From Pseudomonadota bacterium (GTDB taxonomy: Bacteria; Pseudomonadota; Gammaproteobacteria; Burkholderiales; Burkholderiaceae_C), in contig JAFEEF010000050.1 in NCBI GenBank assembly GCA_018241265.1, forward strand, positions 27,715-91,714: a stretch of DNA of 64,000 bases, read 5' to 3'. Shown piece by piece: positions 46,580 through 55,477 of the stretch; position 1 is the stretch's first letter; each line of letters starts with the position of its first letter. The notes beneath the pieces were generated by a model. That model was not told the origin of the DNA. It saw only the letters and a list, made by a program, of their open reading frames with translations, and did not search any database. The position numbers and the translations under genes were made by a program.

Positions 46580-49357
46580 ATGGGTTCCGCGAGCTCGTTG
46601 CCGTCCCTGTCCATCGATGCGCAGCGCCCCGCGGGCGCCGACCACAGCCGCTATGTGCAGCGCATCCGGCGCCGCTATGTCGACGAGCGCGCGCTGCTGC
46701 CGGAAGGGCTGCCGACGCGCGAGGTCATCACCGCGACGATCGCGGCGCTGCGTGGTCGCGGCCGGCCGCTCGGCGCCGCACTGCGCGTGACGCGCCAGCT
46801 CGTGCTCGAACGCCTCGCGGTGCTCGACGTCGAGCAGGGCGCGGCGATGCCGGACGTCACGCGCGCGATGACCGAACTCGCCGAAGCGACGCTCGAGGCC
46901 GCGCTCGCGCAGGCCCTGGCCGACCAGGACGCGCGCCACGGCGTGCCGCGCAATGCGGCCGGGCAGCGCATCGACTTCTGGGTCGTCGGCATGGGCAAGC
47001 TCGGCGCGCGCGAGCTCAACGTCTCGTCCGACATCGACCTGATCTACCTCTACGAAGAGGACGGCACGACCGACGGTGCTGCGCCGGTCAGCGCGCACGA
47101 GTACTTCGCCGGCGTGGCCAAGGGCCTGTACACGCTGATCGGCGAGACGACCGAGGACGGCTTCGTGTTCCGCGTCGACCTGATGCTCCGGCCGCACGGC
47201 AACTCCGGTCCGCCGGCGGTCAGCTTGCCGATGCTCGACGACTACCTGCAGTCGCATGGCCGTGAGTGGGAGCGCTTCGCCTGGCTGAAGAGCCGTGTCG
47301 TCGCGCCGCAGAGCGCCATCCGCACCGGCCGCGCGCTGGTGCTGCGCGACATGGTCACGGCGTTCGTCTATCGCCGCTACCTCGACTACGGCGTCTTCGA
47401 AGGCCTGCGCCAGCTCCATGCCAAGGTGCGCGAGGAAGCGCAGCGGCGCGCCGCCGGCCGGCCCGAGCGCGCCAACGACGTCAAGCTGTCGCGCGGCGGG
47501 ATCCGCGAGATCGAGTTCATCGTGCAGTTGCTGCTGGTCGTGCGCGGCGGTCAGTTCCCCGAGATCCGCACGCGCTCGACCCGCAAGGCGCTCGCCAAGC
47601 TCGCCGCCGGCGGACTGATGAAGGCGGCAACGGCGCGCCGGCTCGACGAGGCGTACAGCTTCCTGCGGCGCGTCGAGCATCGCATCCAGTACCTCGACGA
47701 CCAGCAGACCCATCTGCTGCCGACCCACGACGGCGACCTCGACTGGATCGCCGCCAGCCTCGCGCCGGAGACTGCGCTGGCCGACGGCTGCGCGCTGATC
47801 GACCGGCTCGGCGAGATCCGCGAGTTCGTCGCGACCGAGTTCGACGCCTTGCTGCACGACGGCCGGCCGCCTGCGCCCGGCAACGGCGCGTCGGGCTGCA
47901 AGACTTGCGGGCAGACGCCGCTCGCGGTCGACAACGAAGCGTTCCTCGCGCAGCTGCCGGCCGAGCTGGCCGAGCGCGTGCGGCCGCTCGCCGGCCAGGC
48001 CAAGATCCGCGGCTTGCGCGACGACAGCAAGCAGCGCCTCGCGCGCCTCGTCAAGCGCGCCGCGCATGCGGTCGCCGAAGGACGCTGCACGGTCGAGGCG
48101 GCGGTGCGCTTCGTCGACTGGCTGGAGCCGCTGCTCAGGCGCGAAAGCTACCTCGCGATGCTGGTCGAGCGGCCCGAAGTGCAGAGCCGGCTGCTGCGCC
48201 TGCTCGGCCTGGCGCGTTGGCCGATGCGCTACCTGATGCTGCACCCGGGCGTGATCGACGAGCTCGCCGACGAGCGCCTGCTGCACCAGCGCTTCGATCC
48301 GGCCGCCTTCGACCGCGAGCTCGAGGACCGGCACGAAGCGTGGGAGCGCTCCGGCCAGGCCGACGAGGAATCGCTGCTCGACACCCTGCGCCGTGCCCAC
48401 CACGCCGAAGTGTTCCGCACGCTGGTGCGCGACGTCGAAGGCCATATCACGGTGGAGCAGGTGGCCGACGACCTGTCGGCGCTCGCCGACGCGACCTTGG
48501 CGAAGACCTTGCAGTGGGCCTGGAAGCACGTGAAGGCGGCGCACCGCGACGATCCGCGCGTCGCGATCATCGCCTACGGCAAGCTCGGCGGTAAGGAGCT
48601 CGGCTACGGCAGCGATCTCGACGTCGTGTTCGTCTACGACGCGGCCGACGAAGCCGACCCGGACCGCGCCGCCGAGGTCTACGGCGGCTTCGTGCGCAAG
48701 GTCATCCATTGGCTGACCCTGCGCACCGCAGCCGGCGAGCTGTTCGAGATCGACACGGCGCTGCGTCCGAACGGCAACTCGGGGCTGCTGGTCACGTCGC
48801 TCGCCTCGTTCGAGAACTACCAGACCGGGCGCGGCGGCAACACCGCCTGGACCTGGGAGCACCAGGCGCTGACGCGCGCACGCTGGTGCGCCGGCGCGGC
48901 CGACCTCGCGCCGCGCTTCGATGCGGTGCGCCGCACCGTGATCTGCACGCCGCGCGACGACGCCGGGCTGCGTGCCGAGATCCAGGCGATGCGCGAGAAA
49001 GTGCGCGGCGCCCAGCGCATCGGCAGCGGCCGCTTCGACATCAAGCACAGCCCGGGCGGCATGATGGACGCGGAGTTCGCGGTGCAGTACCTCGTGCTGG
49101 CGCAGGCTCGGCACCATCCGGAACTGCTCGACGACGCCGGCAACATCGCGCTGCTGCAGCGCGCCGAGGACGCCGGGCTGGTGCCGGCGCCGCTCGGCCG
49201 CGCCGCCGCGGATGCCTACCGCGAGCTGCGTCGCATGCAGCACCGCGCGCGCCTGGACGAGCGGCCGACCCAGGTCGAACCCGACACGGTGGCCGGCGAG
49301 GCGGCCGCGGTGGTGGCGCTGTGGCAGGCCGTCTTCGGTACCGCGTCGGCGTCTTGA
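46580..49357 (+). CDS. glnE: glutamine synthetase adenylyltransferase/deadenylase
   Basis: This 925-residue bifunctional enzyme has two nucleotidyltransferase halves. The N-terminal (deadenylylase) half has SSDIDLIYLYEE near residue 149, and the C-terminal (adenylylase) half has GSDLDVVFVYD near residue 677. Matching GMGKLGARELN and AYGKLGGKELGYG precede them. It tunes glutamine synthetase activity in response to PII. ATG at 46580 is the natural start; the frame opens upstream. It ends with a TTGA overlap into the rhombosortase gene. Confidence 0.95.
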   Translation: MGSASSLPSLSIDAQRPAGADHSRYVQRIRRRYVDERALLPEGLPTREVITATIAALRGRGRPLGAALRVTRQLVLERLAVLDVEQGAAMPDVTRAMTELAEATLEAALAQALADQDARHGVPRNAAGQRIDFWVVGMGKLGARELNVSSDIDLIYLYEEDGTTDGAAPVSAHEYFAGVAKGLYTLIGETTEDGFVFRVDLMLRPHGNSGPPAVSLPMLDDYLQSHGREWERFAWLKSRVVAPQSAIRTGRALVLRDMVTAFVYRRYLDYGVFEGLRQLHAKVREEAQRRAAGRPERANDVKLSRGGIREIEFIVQLLLVVRGGQFPEIRTRSTRKALAKLAAGGLMKAATARRLDEAYSFLRRVEHRIQYLDDQQTHLLPTHDGDLDWIAASLAPETALADGCALIDRLGEIREFVATEFDALLHDGRPPAPGNGASGCKTCGQTPLAVDNEAFLAQLPAELAERVRPLAGQAKIRGLRDDSKQRLARLVKRAAHAVAEGRCTVEAAVRFVDWLEPLLRRESYLAMLVERPEVQSRLLRLLGLARWPMRYLMLHPGVIDELADERLLHQRFDPAAFDRELEDRHEAWERSGQADEESLLDTLRRAHHAEVFRTLVRDVEGHITVEQVADDLSALADATLAKTLQWAWKHVKAAHRDDPRVAIIAYGKLGGKELGYGSDLDVVFVYDAADEADPDRAAEVYGGFVRKVIHWLTLRTAAGELFEIDTALRPNGNSGLLVTSLASFENYQTGRGGNTAWTWEHQALTRARWCAGAADLAPRFDAVRRTVICTPRDDAGLRAEIQAMREKVRGAQRIGSGRFDIKHSPGGMMDAEFAVQYLVLAQARHHPELLDDAGNIALLQRAEDAGLVPAPLGRAAADAYRELRRMQHRARLDERPTQVEPDTVAGEAAAVVALWQAVFGTASAS

Positions 49358-49953
49358 AGCAGCATCGCGTCGTCACGCCGGGCGCCTTGGCTTGGCTCGG
49401 AATGGCGCTGCTGCTCGGCCTGGCCGCCGTGCTCGCGCACGGCGCCGTGCCCACCTCCATCGATTGGCAGCCCGACCGCGCCGCGGCCGAACCGTGGCGT
49501 GCCCTGACGGCGGTGGCGGTGCACTACAGCCGCTTGCATCTGGCCGCCAACCTCGCCGGGACGCTGCTCGTCGGCGCGCTCGGCTGGGCGGTGCCGGTGT
49601 CCTGGCGTGCGACCGTCGCGTGGGCCGCCGCGTGGCCGCTGACCCAGCTCGGGTTGCTGGCACAGCCGGCGCTGACGCACTACGGCGGGCTGTCGGGCGT
49701 GCTGCACGCCGGTGTTGCAGTGGTCGGCGTCGAGTTGCTGGCGTACGAGCGCGGTCCGCGGCGCGTGATCGGCGCCGCGCTGCTCGCCGGCCTGGCCGTC
49801 AAGGTCACGTTGGAAGCACCATGGCAAGGGCCGCTGCGCCATCCGCCGGGCTGGGACATCGCGGTTGCGCCGTTCGCCCACCTGACCGGGTTCGTCGCCG
49901 GCATCGGCTGCGCGCTGCTCCTGCTGCCCTGGCGATCCTTGCGCCGCCGTTGA
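49354..49953 (+). CDS. rrtA: rhombosortase (rhomboid-family GlyGly-CTERM protease)
   Basis: This 199-residue protein has six hydrophobic helices. The rhomboid pattern is AVHYSRLHLAANLAG in the first half, then the catalytic serine in HYGGLSGVLHAGV, and a later histidine in PFAHLTGFVAGIG. The GLSGVLH form, rather than GASG, is typical of rhombosortases that cut GlyGly-CTERM tags. It starts at TTG, overlapping the glnE stop (TTGA); a later internal start is possible. No GlyGly-CTERM protein is recognised in this window. Confidence 0.78.
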   Translation: MKQHRVVTPGALAWLGMALLLGLAAVLAHGAVPTSIDWQPDRAAAEPWRALTAVAVHYSRLHLAANLAGTLLVGALGWAVPVSWRATVAWAAAWPLTQLGLLAQPALTHYGGLSGVLHAGVAVVGVELLAYERGPRRVIGAALLAGLAVKVTLEAPWQGPLRHPPGWDIAVAPFAHLTGFVAGIGCALLLLPWRSLRRR

Positions 49954-49975
49954 TGGCGCCCGAATCGAACCTCCC

Positions 49976-50905
49976 ATGCATCAGCGCAAGACCCATCTCG
50001 ATCCGCTCGCCGTCTGCACCATCGTCGGCTGCTGCGTGCTGTGGGGCCTGAACCAGGTGGCCGCGAAGGCGGCGTTGCCGGAAGTCCCGGCGCTGGTGCA
50101 GGCAGCGGCGCGCTCGGTCGGGGCCGCGGCGCTCGTGTGGCTCTGGTCGCTGTGGCGCGGCATCCCGCTGTTCGCTCGCGACGGCACCTTGCGCGGCGGC
50201 CTGCTCGCCGGCCTGCTGTTCGCCGTCGAGTTCGTCTGCATCTACGTCGGCCTGCAGTACACGACGGCGTCGCGCATGGTCGTCTTCATCTACATCTCGC
50301 CGTTCGTCGTCGCGCTCGGCATGCCGTTCATCGCACATGCCGAGCGGCTCTCGGCGGCGCAGTTCGGCGGGCTCGTGCTGGCGTTCGGCGGCGTGGCCTG
50401 GGCGTTCGCCGAGGGCTTCACGCGGCCGACGGCGGGCGACCGGCAATGGCTGGGCGATGCGCTCGGCGTCGCCGCCGGCGTGATCTGGGGTGCGACGACG
50501 TTGGCGATCCGGGCGACCCGGCTGTCCAGCGCGTCGGCCGAGAAGACGCTGTTCTACCAGCTCGCGATCTCCGGCGTGCTCCTTGCGGCGGGCACGGCCG
50601 CGCGCGGCGAGAGCTGGCCCGCGACGCTCTCGCACGTGGCCTGGGCGGCGCTGCTGTTCCAGGTCATCGTCGTGACGTTCGCCAGCTACCTGGTGTGGTT
50701 CTGGCTGATCCGGCGCTATCAGGCGACGCGGCTGGCATCGTTCACCTTGCTGACGCCGGTGTTCGGCCTGGTGATGGGCGCGCTGCTGCTGGACGAGGCG
50801 GTGACCGTGCGCCACGTCGTGGCGCTCGCCGCGGTGGCCGCCGGCATCCTGCTGGTCAACGGCGTTCAGCCGCGGATCCGGCGCACCAGCGCGGTCGTCG
50901 AGTAG
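49976..50905 (+). CDS. EamA/DMT-family transporter
   Basis: This 309-residue, ten-helix membrane protein is built of two EamA halves (GCCVLWGLNQVAAKAAL at the start; GVIWGATTLAIRATRLSS in the middle). Members export amino acids or metabolites; the substrate is unknown. No clear ribosome site precedes the ATG. Its last 40 bp overlap the 3' end of rfaE2 on the opposite strand. Confidence 0.88.
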   Translation: MHQRKTHLDPLAVCTIVGCCVLWGLNQVAAKAALPEVPALVQAAARSVGAAALVWLWSLWRGIPLFARDGTLRGGLLAGLLFAVEFVCIYVGLQYTTASRMVVFIYISPFVVALGMPFIAHAERLSAAQFGGLVLAFGGVAWAFAEGFTRPTAGDRQWLGDALGVAAGVIWGATTLAIRATRLSSASAEKTLFYQLAISGVLLAAGTAARGESWPATLSHVAWAALLFQVIVVTFASYLVWFWLIRRYQATRLASFTLLTPVFGLVMGALLLDEAVTVRHVVALAAVAAGILLVNGVQPRIRRTSAVVE

Positions 50906-51342
50906 CCGTCGACGAACGCGATGGCGCGCGCGTCCCCGCCCCAGCGGCGGATGCGGCGGGTCTCCTCGAGCTGCTCGATGTCGTAGTCGCCGCCCTTGAC
51001 GTAGAGGTCCGGCCGGGCGAGCTCGAGCACGTCGACCGGCGTCGGCTCGTCGAACAGCAGCACCAGATCGACGCTTTCGAGCGCGGCGACCACGCAGGCG
51101 CGGTCGAGCTCGCCGTTGAGCGGCCGGTCCGGCCCCTTGCCGAGCGTCCGCACCGACGCGTCGCTGTTCACCGCGACGACCAGGCTCGCGCCCTGCGCGC
51201 GCGCCAGCGCCAGGTAGCTGACGTGGCCGCGGTGCAGGATGTCGAAGACGCCGTTGGTGAAGACGACCGGCCGCGGCAGTTCGGCGACACGTGCCGTCAG
51301 CGCGCCGCGCGCGCAGAGCTTGCGGAGGAAAGGCGGTTCCAT
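50866..51342 (-). CDS. rfaE2: ADP-heptose synthase, adenylyltransferase domain (RfaE2)
   Basis: This 158-residue nucleotidyltransferase has FTNGVFDILHRGHVSYL with the HxGH motif near residue 37 and VKGGDYDIE. It activates heptose 1-phosphate for lipopolysaccharide core synthesis. The kinase half found in HldE fusions is absent, so a separate RfaE1 must act elsewhere. The 3' end overlaps the convergent eamA gene by 40 bp. Confidence 0.9.
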   Translation of the reverse strand: MEPPFLRKLCARGALTARVAELPRPVVFTNGVFDILHRGHVSYLALARAQGASLVVAVNSDASVRTLGKGPDRPLNGELDRACVVAALESVDLVLLFDEPTPVDVLELARPDLYVKGGDYDIEQLEETRRIRRWGGDARAIAFVDGYSTTALVRRIRG

Positions 51343-51393
51343 CCTGCGATTCTCGCCGTGGGGCGCTTGCGGATGCCGGCCGATTCGGTGACG

Positions 51394-51422
51394 CCGACAC
51401 CACGGTCCAATGTAAACATATT
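51394..51422 (+). promoter_or_regulatory. candidate sigma-70 promoter for the small RNA
   Basis: CCGACA (51394-51399) and CATATT (51417-51422) are separated by exactly 17 bp, each matching four of six consensus bases. The -10 region lies in the only AT-rich patch of the rfaE2-corA gap. Predicted transcription starts near 51429. Confidence 0.4.
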
Positions 51423-51428
51423 CAAAGC

Positions 51429-51640
51429 CAGGAACTCGGGTTTATCGTTGTCCCTCAGACGGCCGTCGACGTTGTTTCAAGCGACGCCGTGTGCAGTGTT
51501 TCGTTGCGAAGCCTCCCGCGAAGGGTTGAAATCCCCGGGCTCATTTCCTCCTCCCTCCTCCCTCCCTCGTTCGCCCGGGGGCGCTTCGCAGCTCTCTTTT
51601 TCTCGACTCGGGACCGCCGGATGCGGTCCCGATCTTTTTT
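51429..51640 (+). ncRNA. candidate trans-acting small RNA with C/U-rich anti-Shine-Dalgarno loop
   Basis: The rfaE2-corA gap carries no gene, but the plus strand folds well by eye. Stem 1 pairs ACGGC/GTCG (51459-51468, one bulge) with CGAC/GCCGT (51482-51490). An 8-bp stem TGCGAAGC (51505-51512) pairs with GCTTCGCA (51583-51590). It encloses a small hairpin CCC-GCGAA-GGG and an 8-bp stem CCCCGGGC (51533-51540)/GCCCGGGG (51573-51580). That inner stem closes a 32-base loop made almost wholly of C and T, with CCTCC repeats complementary to Shine-Dalgarno sequences. A U-rich stretch (51593-51603) and a strong terminator follow. C-rich loops of this kind occur in small RNAs such as sX13 and the rhizobial cuckoo family. 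It does not look like 6S RNA. Confidence 0.55.
51610..51640 (+). terminator. intrinsic terminator of the candidate small RNA
   Basis: GGGACCGC (51610-51617), loop CGGAT, GCGGTCCC (51623-51630), then GATCTTTTTT. Perfect 8-bp stem followed by six T on the plus strand only. No plus-strand gene lies within 700 bp upstream, so it must end an RNA from the gap. The corA stop is 18 bp away on the other strand, where no T-run follows the hairpin. Confidence 0.8.
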
Positions 51641-51657
51641 CCGAGGGGCGAATCCGT

Positions 51658-52620
51658 TCAGCGCAGCCAGCCTTTGCGGCGGAAATAGAGGAACGGCGCC
51701 GCCACCGACGCCAGCATCAGCCCGAGCGCGAACGGATAGCCGAGCACCCAGTCGAGCTCGGGCATCGCGTGGAAGTTCATGCCGTAGATGCTCGCGATCA
51801 AGGTCGGCGGCAGCAGCGCGACGCTCGCGACCGAGAAGATCTTGATGATCTTGTTCTGGTTGATGTTGATGAAGCCGACGGTGGCGTTCATCAGGAAGTT
51901 GATCTTGTCGAACAGGAACGTCGTGTGGCTGTCGAGCGAATCGATGTCGCGCAGGATCTGGCGCGCGTCCTCGAACTGCTCGGCGTTGAGCATCCGGCTG
52001 CGCATCATGAAGCTGATCGCTCGGCGCGTGTCCATCACGTTGCGGCGGATCCGGCCGTTCAGGTCTTCCTCGCGCGCGATCGCGCCGAGCGCCTCGCCGG
52101 CGGCGGTGTCGTCGATGTCCTGCTTCAGCACGCGCGCGCTGACCTGCTCGAGGCTGTCGTAGATGCCTTCGAGCGCGTCGGCGCTGTACTCGGCGTCGGC
52201 GTCGTAGAGCTTCAGCAGCACGTCCTTCGAGTCCTCGATCAGCGCCGGGATCCGGCGCGCCCGCAGCCGCAGCAGCCGGAACACCGGCAGGTCCTCGGCG
52301 TGCACCGAGAACAGCACGTTGCGGAACAGGATGAAGGCCACGCGCACATTGCGCGGCGTGCGGTCGTCGTCGATCAGGAAGTCGGAGCGGATGTGCAGCT
52401 CGCCGTTGTCTTCCTCGTAGAAGCGCGCCGACTCCTCGAGGTCGTCGTCGACGGCGTCGGCCGGGATCGTCACGCCGAAGTGGCGGGCGATCCACTCCTT
52501 CTCTTCGGCGGTCGGCGCATCGAGATCGACCCATACCGGCCGTACCCGGGTCAGGGCGTCGAAGCTGGCGATCTCTTCCTGGAAGAGCCGGCCGTTGGCC
52601 AGCGTGAAGACATTCAGCAT
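51658..52620 (-). CDS. corA: magnesium/cobalt transporter CorA
   Basis: This 320-residue protein has a cytoplasmic helical domain and two C-terminal membrane helices joined by the diagnostic YGMNFHAMPELDW loop near residue 278. It is a homopentameric Mg2+/Co2+ channel. FLMNATVGFININQNKI is the pore helix. The start at 52620 fits the usual family N-terminus. Confidence 0.93.
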   Translation of the reverse strand: MLNVFTLANGRLFQEEIASFDALTRVRPVWVDLDAPTAEEKEWIARHFGVTIPADAVDDDLEESARFYEEDNGELHIRSDFLIDDDRTPRNVRVAFILFRNVLFSVHAEDLPVFRLLRLRARRIPALIEDSKDVLLKLYDADAEYSADALEGIYDSLEQVSARVLKQDIDDTAAGEALGAIAREEDLNGRIRRNVMDTRRAISFMMRSRMLNAEQFEDARQILRDIDSLDSHTTFLFDKINFLMNATVGFININQNKIIKIFSVASVALLPPTLIASIYGMNFHAMPELDWVLGYPFALGLMLASVAAPFLYFRRKGWLR

Positions 52621-52807
52621 GGGCTCGGTATCGGGCTCGGGCTCGGGGTAGCGAGACCGCGCGAGTCGGGCGATCGCGTGCTGGATTCGACGGGGCTGCG
52701 AGCAGGCAGCCAGGCATTATGGCATCGGCTCCCGGGTGTGGCGACGCAGCGGAAATCTGCTGTCGCGGCGCGGGCTTGCGCACCCTGTCGACGTTGTTGA
52801 CACATGC

Positions 52808-52836
52808 TTGTCACGTGGGGGGAAGGTTGGTACGCT
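52808..52836 (+). promoter_or_regulatory. sigma-70 promoter for hpf-ptsN-hprK
   Basis: TTGTCA (52808-52813) and TACGCT (52831-52836) are separated by exactly 17 bp and lie 53 bp upstream of hpf. The 268-bp gap to corA has no other feature. rpoN, which normally precedes hpf, is not here, so this unit needs its own promoter. Confidence 0.45.
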
Positions 52837-52888
52837 GAATTCGAGGCCCGCGGAGGTCTCGACCGTTCCCAACTCCGAAAGGACACCG

Positions 52889-53230
52889 ATGAATCTGACG
52901 ATCAGTGGCCATCACCTTGAAGTGACCCCAGCCCTGCGTGAGTATGTGGTTAACAAGCTGGATCGAGTCACCCGCCACTTTGATCAGGTCGTCGACATCA
53001 ACGTGCTGCTATCGGTCGAGAAGTTGAAGGAAAAGGAACGAAGACAGAAGGCCGAGGTGACCTTGCACGTGAAAGGTCGTGACATTTTCGTCGAGCAATG
53101 CAATGAGGACCTGTACGCGGCGATCGACCAGTTGATGGACAAGCTCGATCGCCAGGTTTGCCGGTACAAGGACAAGGTCCAGGACCATCACCACACCGCG
53201 CCGAAACGGATCGACGGCGTCGCGAGCTGA
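52889..53230 (+). CDS. hpf: ribosome hibernation promoting factor
   Basis: This 113-residue short-form HPF begins [20 protein letters not shown], shown to 20. The S30AE pattern continues with [24 protein letters not shown] residues and [17 protein letters not shown]. It binds the 30S decoding centre and promotes 70S/100S dimers in stationary phase. AAGGA lies six bases before the ATG. It starts the hpf-ptsN-hprK unit, common in alpha- and betaproteobacteria after rpoN; rpoN is absent here, and corA lies upstream on the other strand. Confidence 0.94.
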   Translation: MNLTISGHHLEVTPALREYVVNKLDRVTRHFDQVVDINVLLSVEKLKEKERRQKAEVTLHVKGRDIFVEQCNEDLYAAIDQLMDKLDRQVCRYKDKVQDHHHTAPKRIDGVAS

Positions 53231-53274
53231 CGCCGCGCGGCGGGCCGAACCGCGCGTGGCGACGGGTTCGGCGG

Positions 53275-53319
53275 CGCCCCCGCGACCCCGGGGGCGGATA
53301 TGCGTTGCTGCGACGCAGC
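53275..53319 (+). other. paired hairpins between hpf and ptsN
   Basis: CGCCCCCG (53275-53282) pairs with CGGGGGCG (53289-53296). Just after it, TGCTGCG-A-CGCAGCA forms a second perfect stem near 53305-53319. No T-run follows, so a partial terminator or mRNA-processing element is more likely than a full stop. The 222-bp gap has nothing else I can name. Confidence 0.5.
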
Positions 53320-53452
53320 AGCCTGTGCACAATCGCAACGTCGCCGGCGCATGGGGCGTCCACCTGCGTGGTGCAGCACCCATAATTCATCGCTCTGTCA
53401 ATCAAGCCAACGATGGCGGGCGTGGATAGCCGACCGTCGTATCGTGCCGCCG

Positions 53453-53923
53453 ATGAACCGCCTTGCTGCCATCCTGCCGCCCAGCAACGTCCTCGTGGAC
53501 GTCGATGCCACGAGCAAGAAACGCGCGTTCGAGCACGCCGGTCTGCTGTTCGAGAACCAGCACGCGATCGCCCGTGCCACGGTGACCGACAACCTGTTCG
53601 CGCGCGAACGCCTCGGCTCGACCGGCCTGGGCCACGGTGTCGCGATCCCGCACGGACGCATCAAGGGCCTGAAGAATCCGCTGGCGGCGGTATTGCGGGT
53701 CCAGCAGCCGATTCCGTTCGATGCGCCGGACGACGAGCCCGTCAGTCTGCTGATCTTCCTGCTGGTCCCCGAGGCGGCGACGCAGCGGCATCTCGAGATC
53801 CTGTCCGAGATCGCCGAGATGCTTTCCGATCGCGAGCTGCGCGAGCGCCTGAAGGTCGAGGGTGACGCCGCCACGGTGCATCGTCTCATCGCCGATTGGG
53901 AACCGCTGAAGTCGGTGGCGTGA
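53453..53923 (+). CDS. ptsN: nitrogen-type PTS EIIA protein PtsN
   Basis: This 156-residue protein carries the EIIA-Ntr phosphorylation histidine in [14 protein letters not shown]. The start at ATG 53453 fits the usual length of about 150. PtsN links the nitrogen PTS to potassium, carbon and nitrogen control. HprK encoded next may modify HPr in the same pathway. No ribosome site is evident before the ATG. Confidence 0.93.
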   Translation: MNRLAAILPPSNVLVDVDATSKKRAFEHAGLLFENQHAIARATVTDNLFARERLGSTGLGHGVAIPHGRIKGLKNPLAAVLRVQQPIPFDAPDDEPVSLLIFLLVPEAATQRHLEILSEIAEMLSDRELRERLKVEGDAATVHRLIADWEPLKSVA

Positions 53924-53969
53924 GCGCGCCGGGCCGCTCGAGCGCGCGAATTCCGCATCGCAGAGCGCC

Positions 53970-54920
53970 GTGAAACCCAGCGTCATCAGCGCCGAAGCGC
54001 TGTTCGAGGAGCACCGGCAGATCCTGCACTGGGAGTGGATCGCCGGGCACGCCCATCCGGAGCGGCGCTTCGACGAAGCCGCGGTGCGCAACGCGCAGTC
54101 GGCCGCCGATCTGGTCGGCTACCTGAACTACATCCACCCCTACCGCGTGCAGATCGTCGGGCGGCGCGAGGTGGCGTACCTGAACGAGAGCAGCTCCGAA
54201 GTCGCCGAGCGCCGCGTCTCGCGCATCGTGACGCTGGAGCCGCCGGTGCTGATCGTCGCCGACGGCCAGGTGCCGCCGGACAAGCTGGTGGCGCTGTGCG
54301 ACCGCGCCGACATCCCGCTCTTCGCGACCAGCGAATCGGCCGGCCATGTGATCGACGTCGTGCGCGGCTACCTCGGCCAGCACTTCGCCGAGCGGACCAC
54401 GCGGCACGGCGTCTTCATGGACATTCTCGGCGTCGGCGTGCTGATCACCGGCGAATCGGGTCTCGGCAAGAGCGAACTCGGTCTCGAGCTGATCTCGCGC
54501 GGCCATGGCCTGGTCGCCGACGACGCGGTCGACCTCTATCGCGTGTCCCAGACCGCGCTGGAAGGTCGTTGCCCGGAGCTGCTGCTCAACCTGCTCGAGG
54601 TGCGCGGCATCGGCCTCCTCGACATCAAGGCGATCTTCGGCGAGACGGCGGTGCGCCGGAAGATGCGGCTCAAGCTGATCGTGCACCTCGTGCGCAAGGA
54701 GACGATGGACCGCGAGTTCGAGCGGCTGCCGTACGAGCCGCTCAACGAGGAGATCCTCGACGTCGCGGTGCGCAAGACCGTGATCGCGGTGGACGCCGGC
54801 CGCAACCTCGCGGTGCTGGTCGAGGCCGCCGTGCGCAACACCATCCTCCAGCTCCGCGGCATCGACACCTACAAGGAATTCATCGAACGCCACGCCAGGG
54901 CGATGACGAAGCCGGAATAG
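53970..54920 (+). CDS. hprK: HPr kinase/phosphorylase
   Basis: This 316-residue protein starts at GTG 53970. It has Walker [10 protein letters not shown] near residue 160 and the HprK signature [17 protein letters not shown] further on. In proteobacteria HprK phosphorylates HPr or NPr on serine, connecting carbon state to the nitrogen PTS. It follows ptsN by 46 bp on the same strand. Confidence 0.94.
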   Translation: MKPSVISAEALFEEHRQILHWEWIAGHAHPERRFDEAAVRNAQSAADLVGYLNYIHPYRVQIVGRREVAYLNESSSEVAERRVSRIVTLEPPVLIVADGQVPPDKLVALCDRADIPLFATSESAGHVIDVVRGYLGQHFAERTTRHGVFMDILGVGVLITGESGLGKSELGLELISRGHGLVADDAVDLYRVSQTALEGRCPELLLNLLEVRGIGLLDIKAIFGETAVRRKMRLKLIVHLVRKETMDREFERLPYEPLNEEILDVAVRKTVIAVDAGRNLAVLVEAAVRNTILQLRGIDTYKEFIERHARAMTKPE

Positions 54921-54962
54921 GCCGCGCGGCGTAGGGCGGGGCGAGCAAGACGGGCGCGACGC

Positions 54963-55394
54963 CTATTTGTGCCTGAACTCGCAATTCTTCTTCGTGCACG
55001 CCGCGTACAGCGCGAGCGCATGGTCCTGCAGCTCGAAGCCGCGTGACTGCGCCACGCTGCGCTGGCGGCGCTCGATCTCGGGGTCGAAGAATTCCTCGAC
55101 GCGGCCGCAGTCGAGGCAGACGAGGTGATCGTGGTGCTTGCCTTCGTTCAACTCGAAGACCGCCTTGCCGCTTTCGAAGTGGTTGCGCGACAGGATGCCG
55201 GCCTGCTCGAACTGCATCAGCACGCGGTAGACCGTGGCGAGGCCCACGTCGGAGCCGTCGGCCAACAAGGTCTTGAACACGTCCTCCGCGCTCATGTGGC
55301 GCTGCGTCGACTTCTGAAACACCTCCAGCACCTTGATGCGCGGCAACGTGGCCTTCAGGCCGCTGCTCTTGAGTTCGTCGGCGTGCGTCGTCAT
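54963..55394 (-). CDS. fur: ferric uptake regulator
   Basis: This 143-residue iron-responsive repressor has the DNA-binding half with [16 protein letters not shown], the metal-binding [16 protein letters not shown] near residues 87-102, and a second CxxC-like site at the end ([10 protein letters not shown]). It is divergent from bamE with 83 bp between starts, the standard arrangement in beta- and gammaproteobacteria. Confidence 0.95.
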   Translation of the reverse strand: MTTHADELKSSGLKATLPRIKVLEVFQKSTQRHMSAEDVFKTLLADGSDVGLATVYRVLMQFEQAGILSRNHFESGKAVFELNEGKHHDHLVCLDCGRVEEFFDPEIERRQRSVAQSRGFELQDHALALYAACTKKNCEFRHK

Positions 55395-55477
55395 GGTCGG
55401 TCCGGTAGGCCTGCCGCTAGAATCGTCGAATGATATCGAGCTCGGCTACCGACGCCCCCCATGCCGGGTGCAAGCAG

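Noticed and set aside
51394..51640. 6S RNA in the rfaE2-corA gap
   Set aside because: The 5' and 3' ends do not pair to form the long closing stem with a central bubble expected of 6S RNA, and the conspicuous loop is C/U-rich and single-stranded. A different small RNA fits better.
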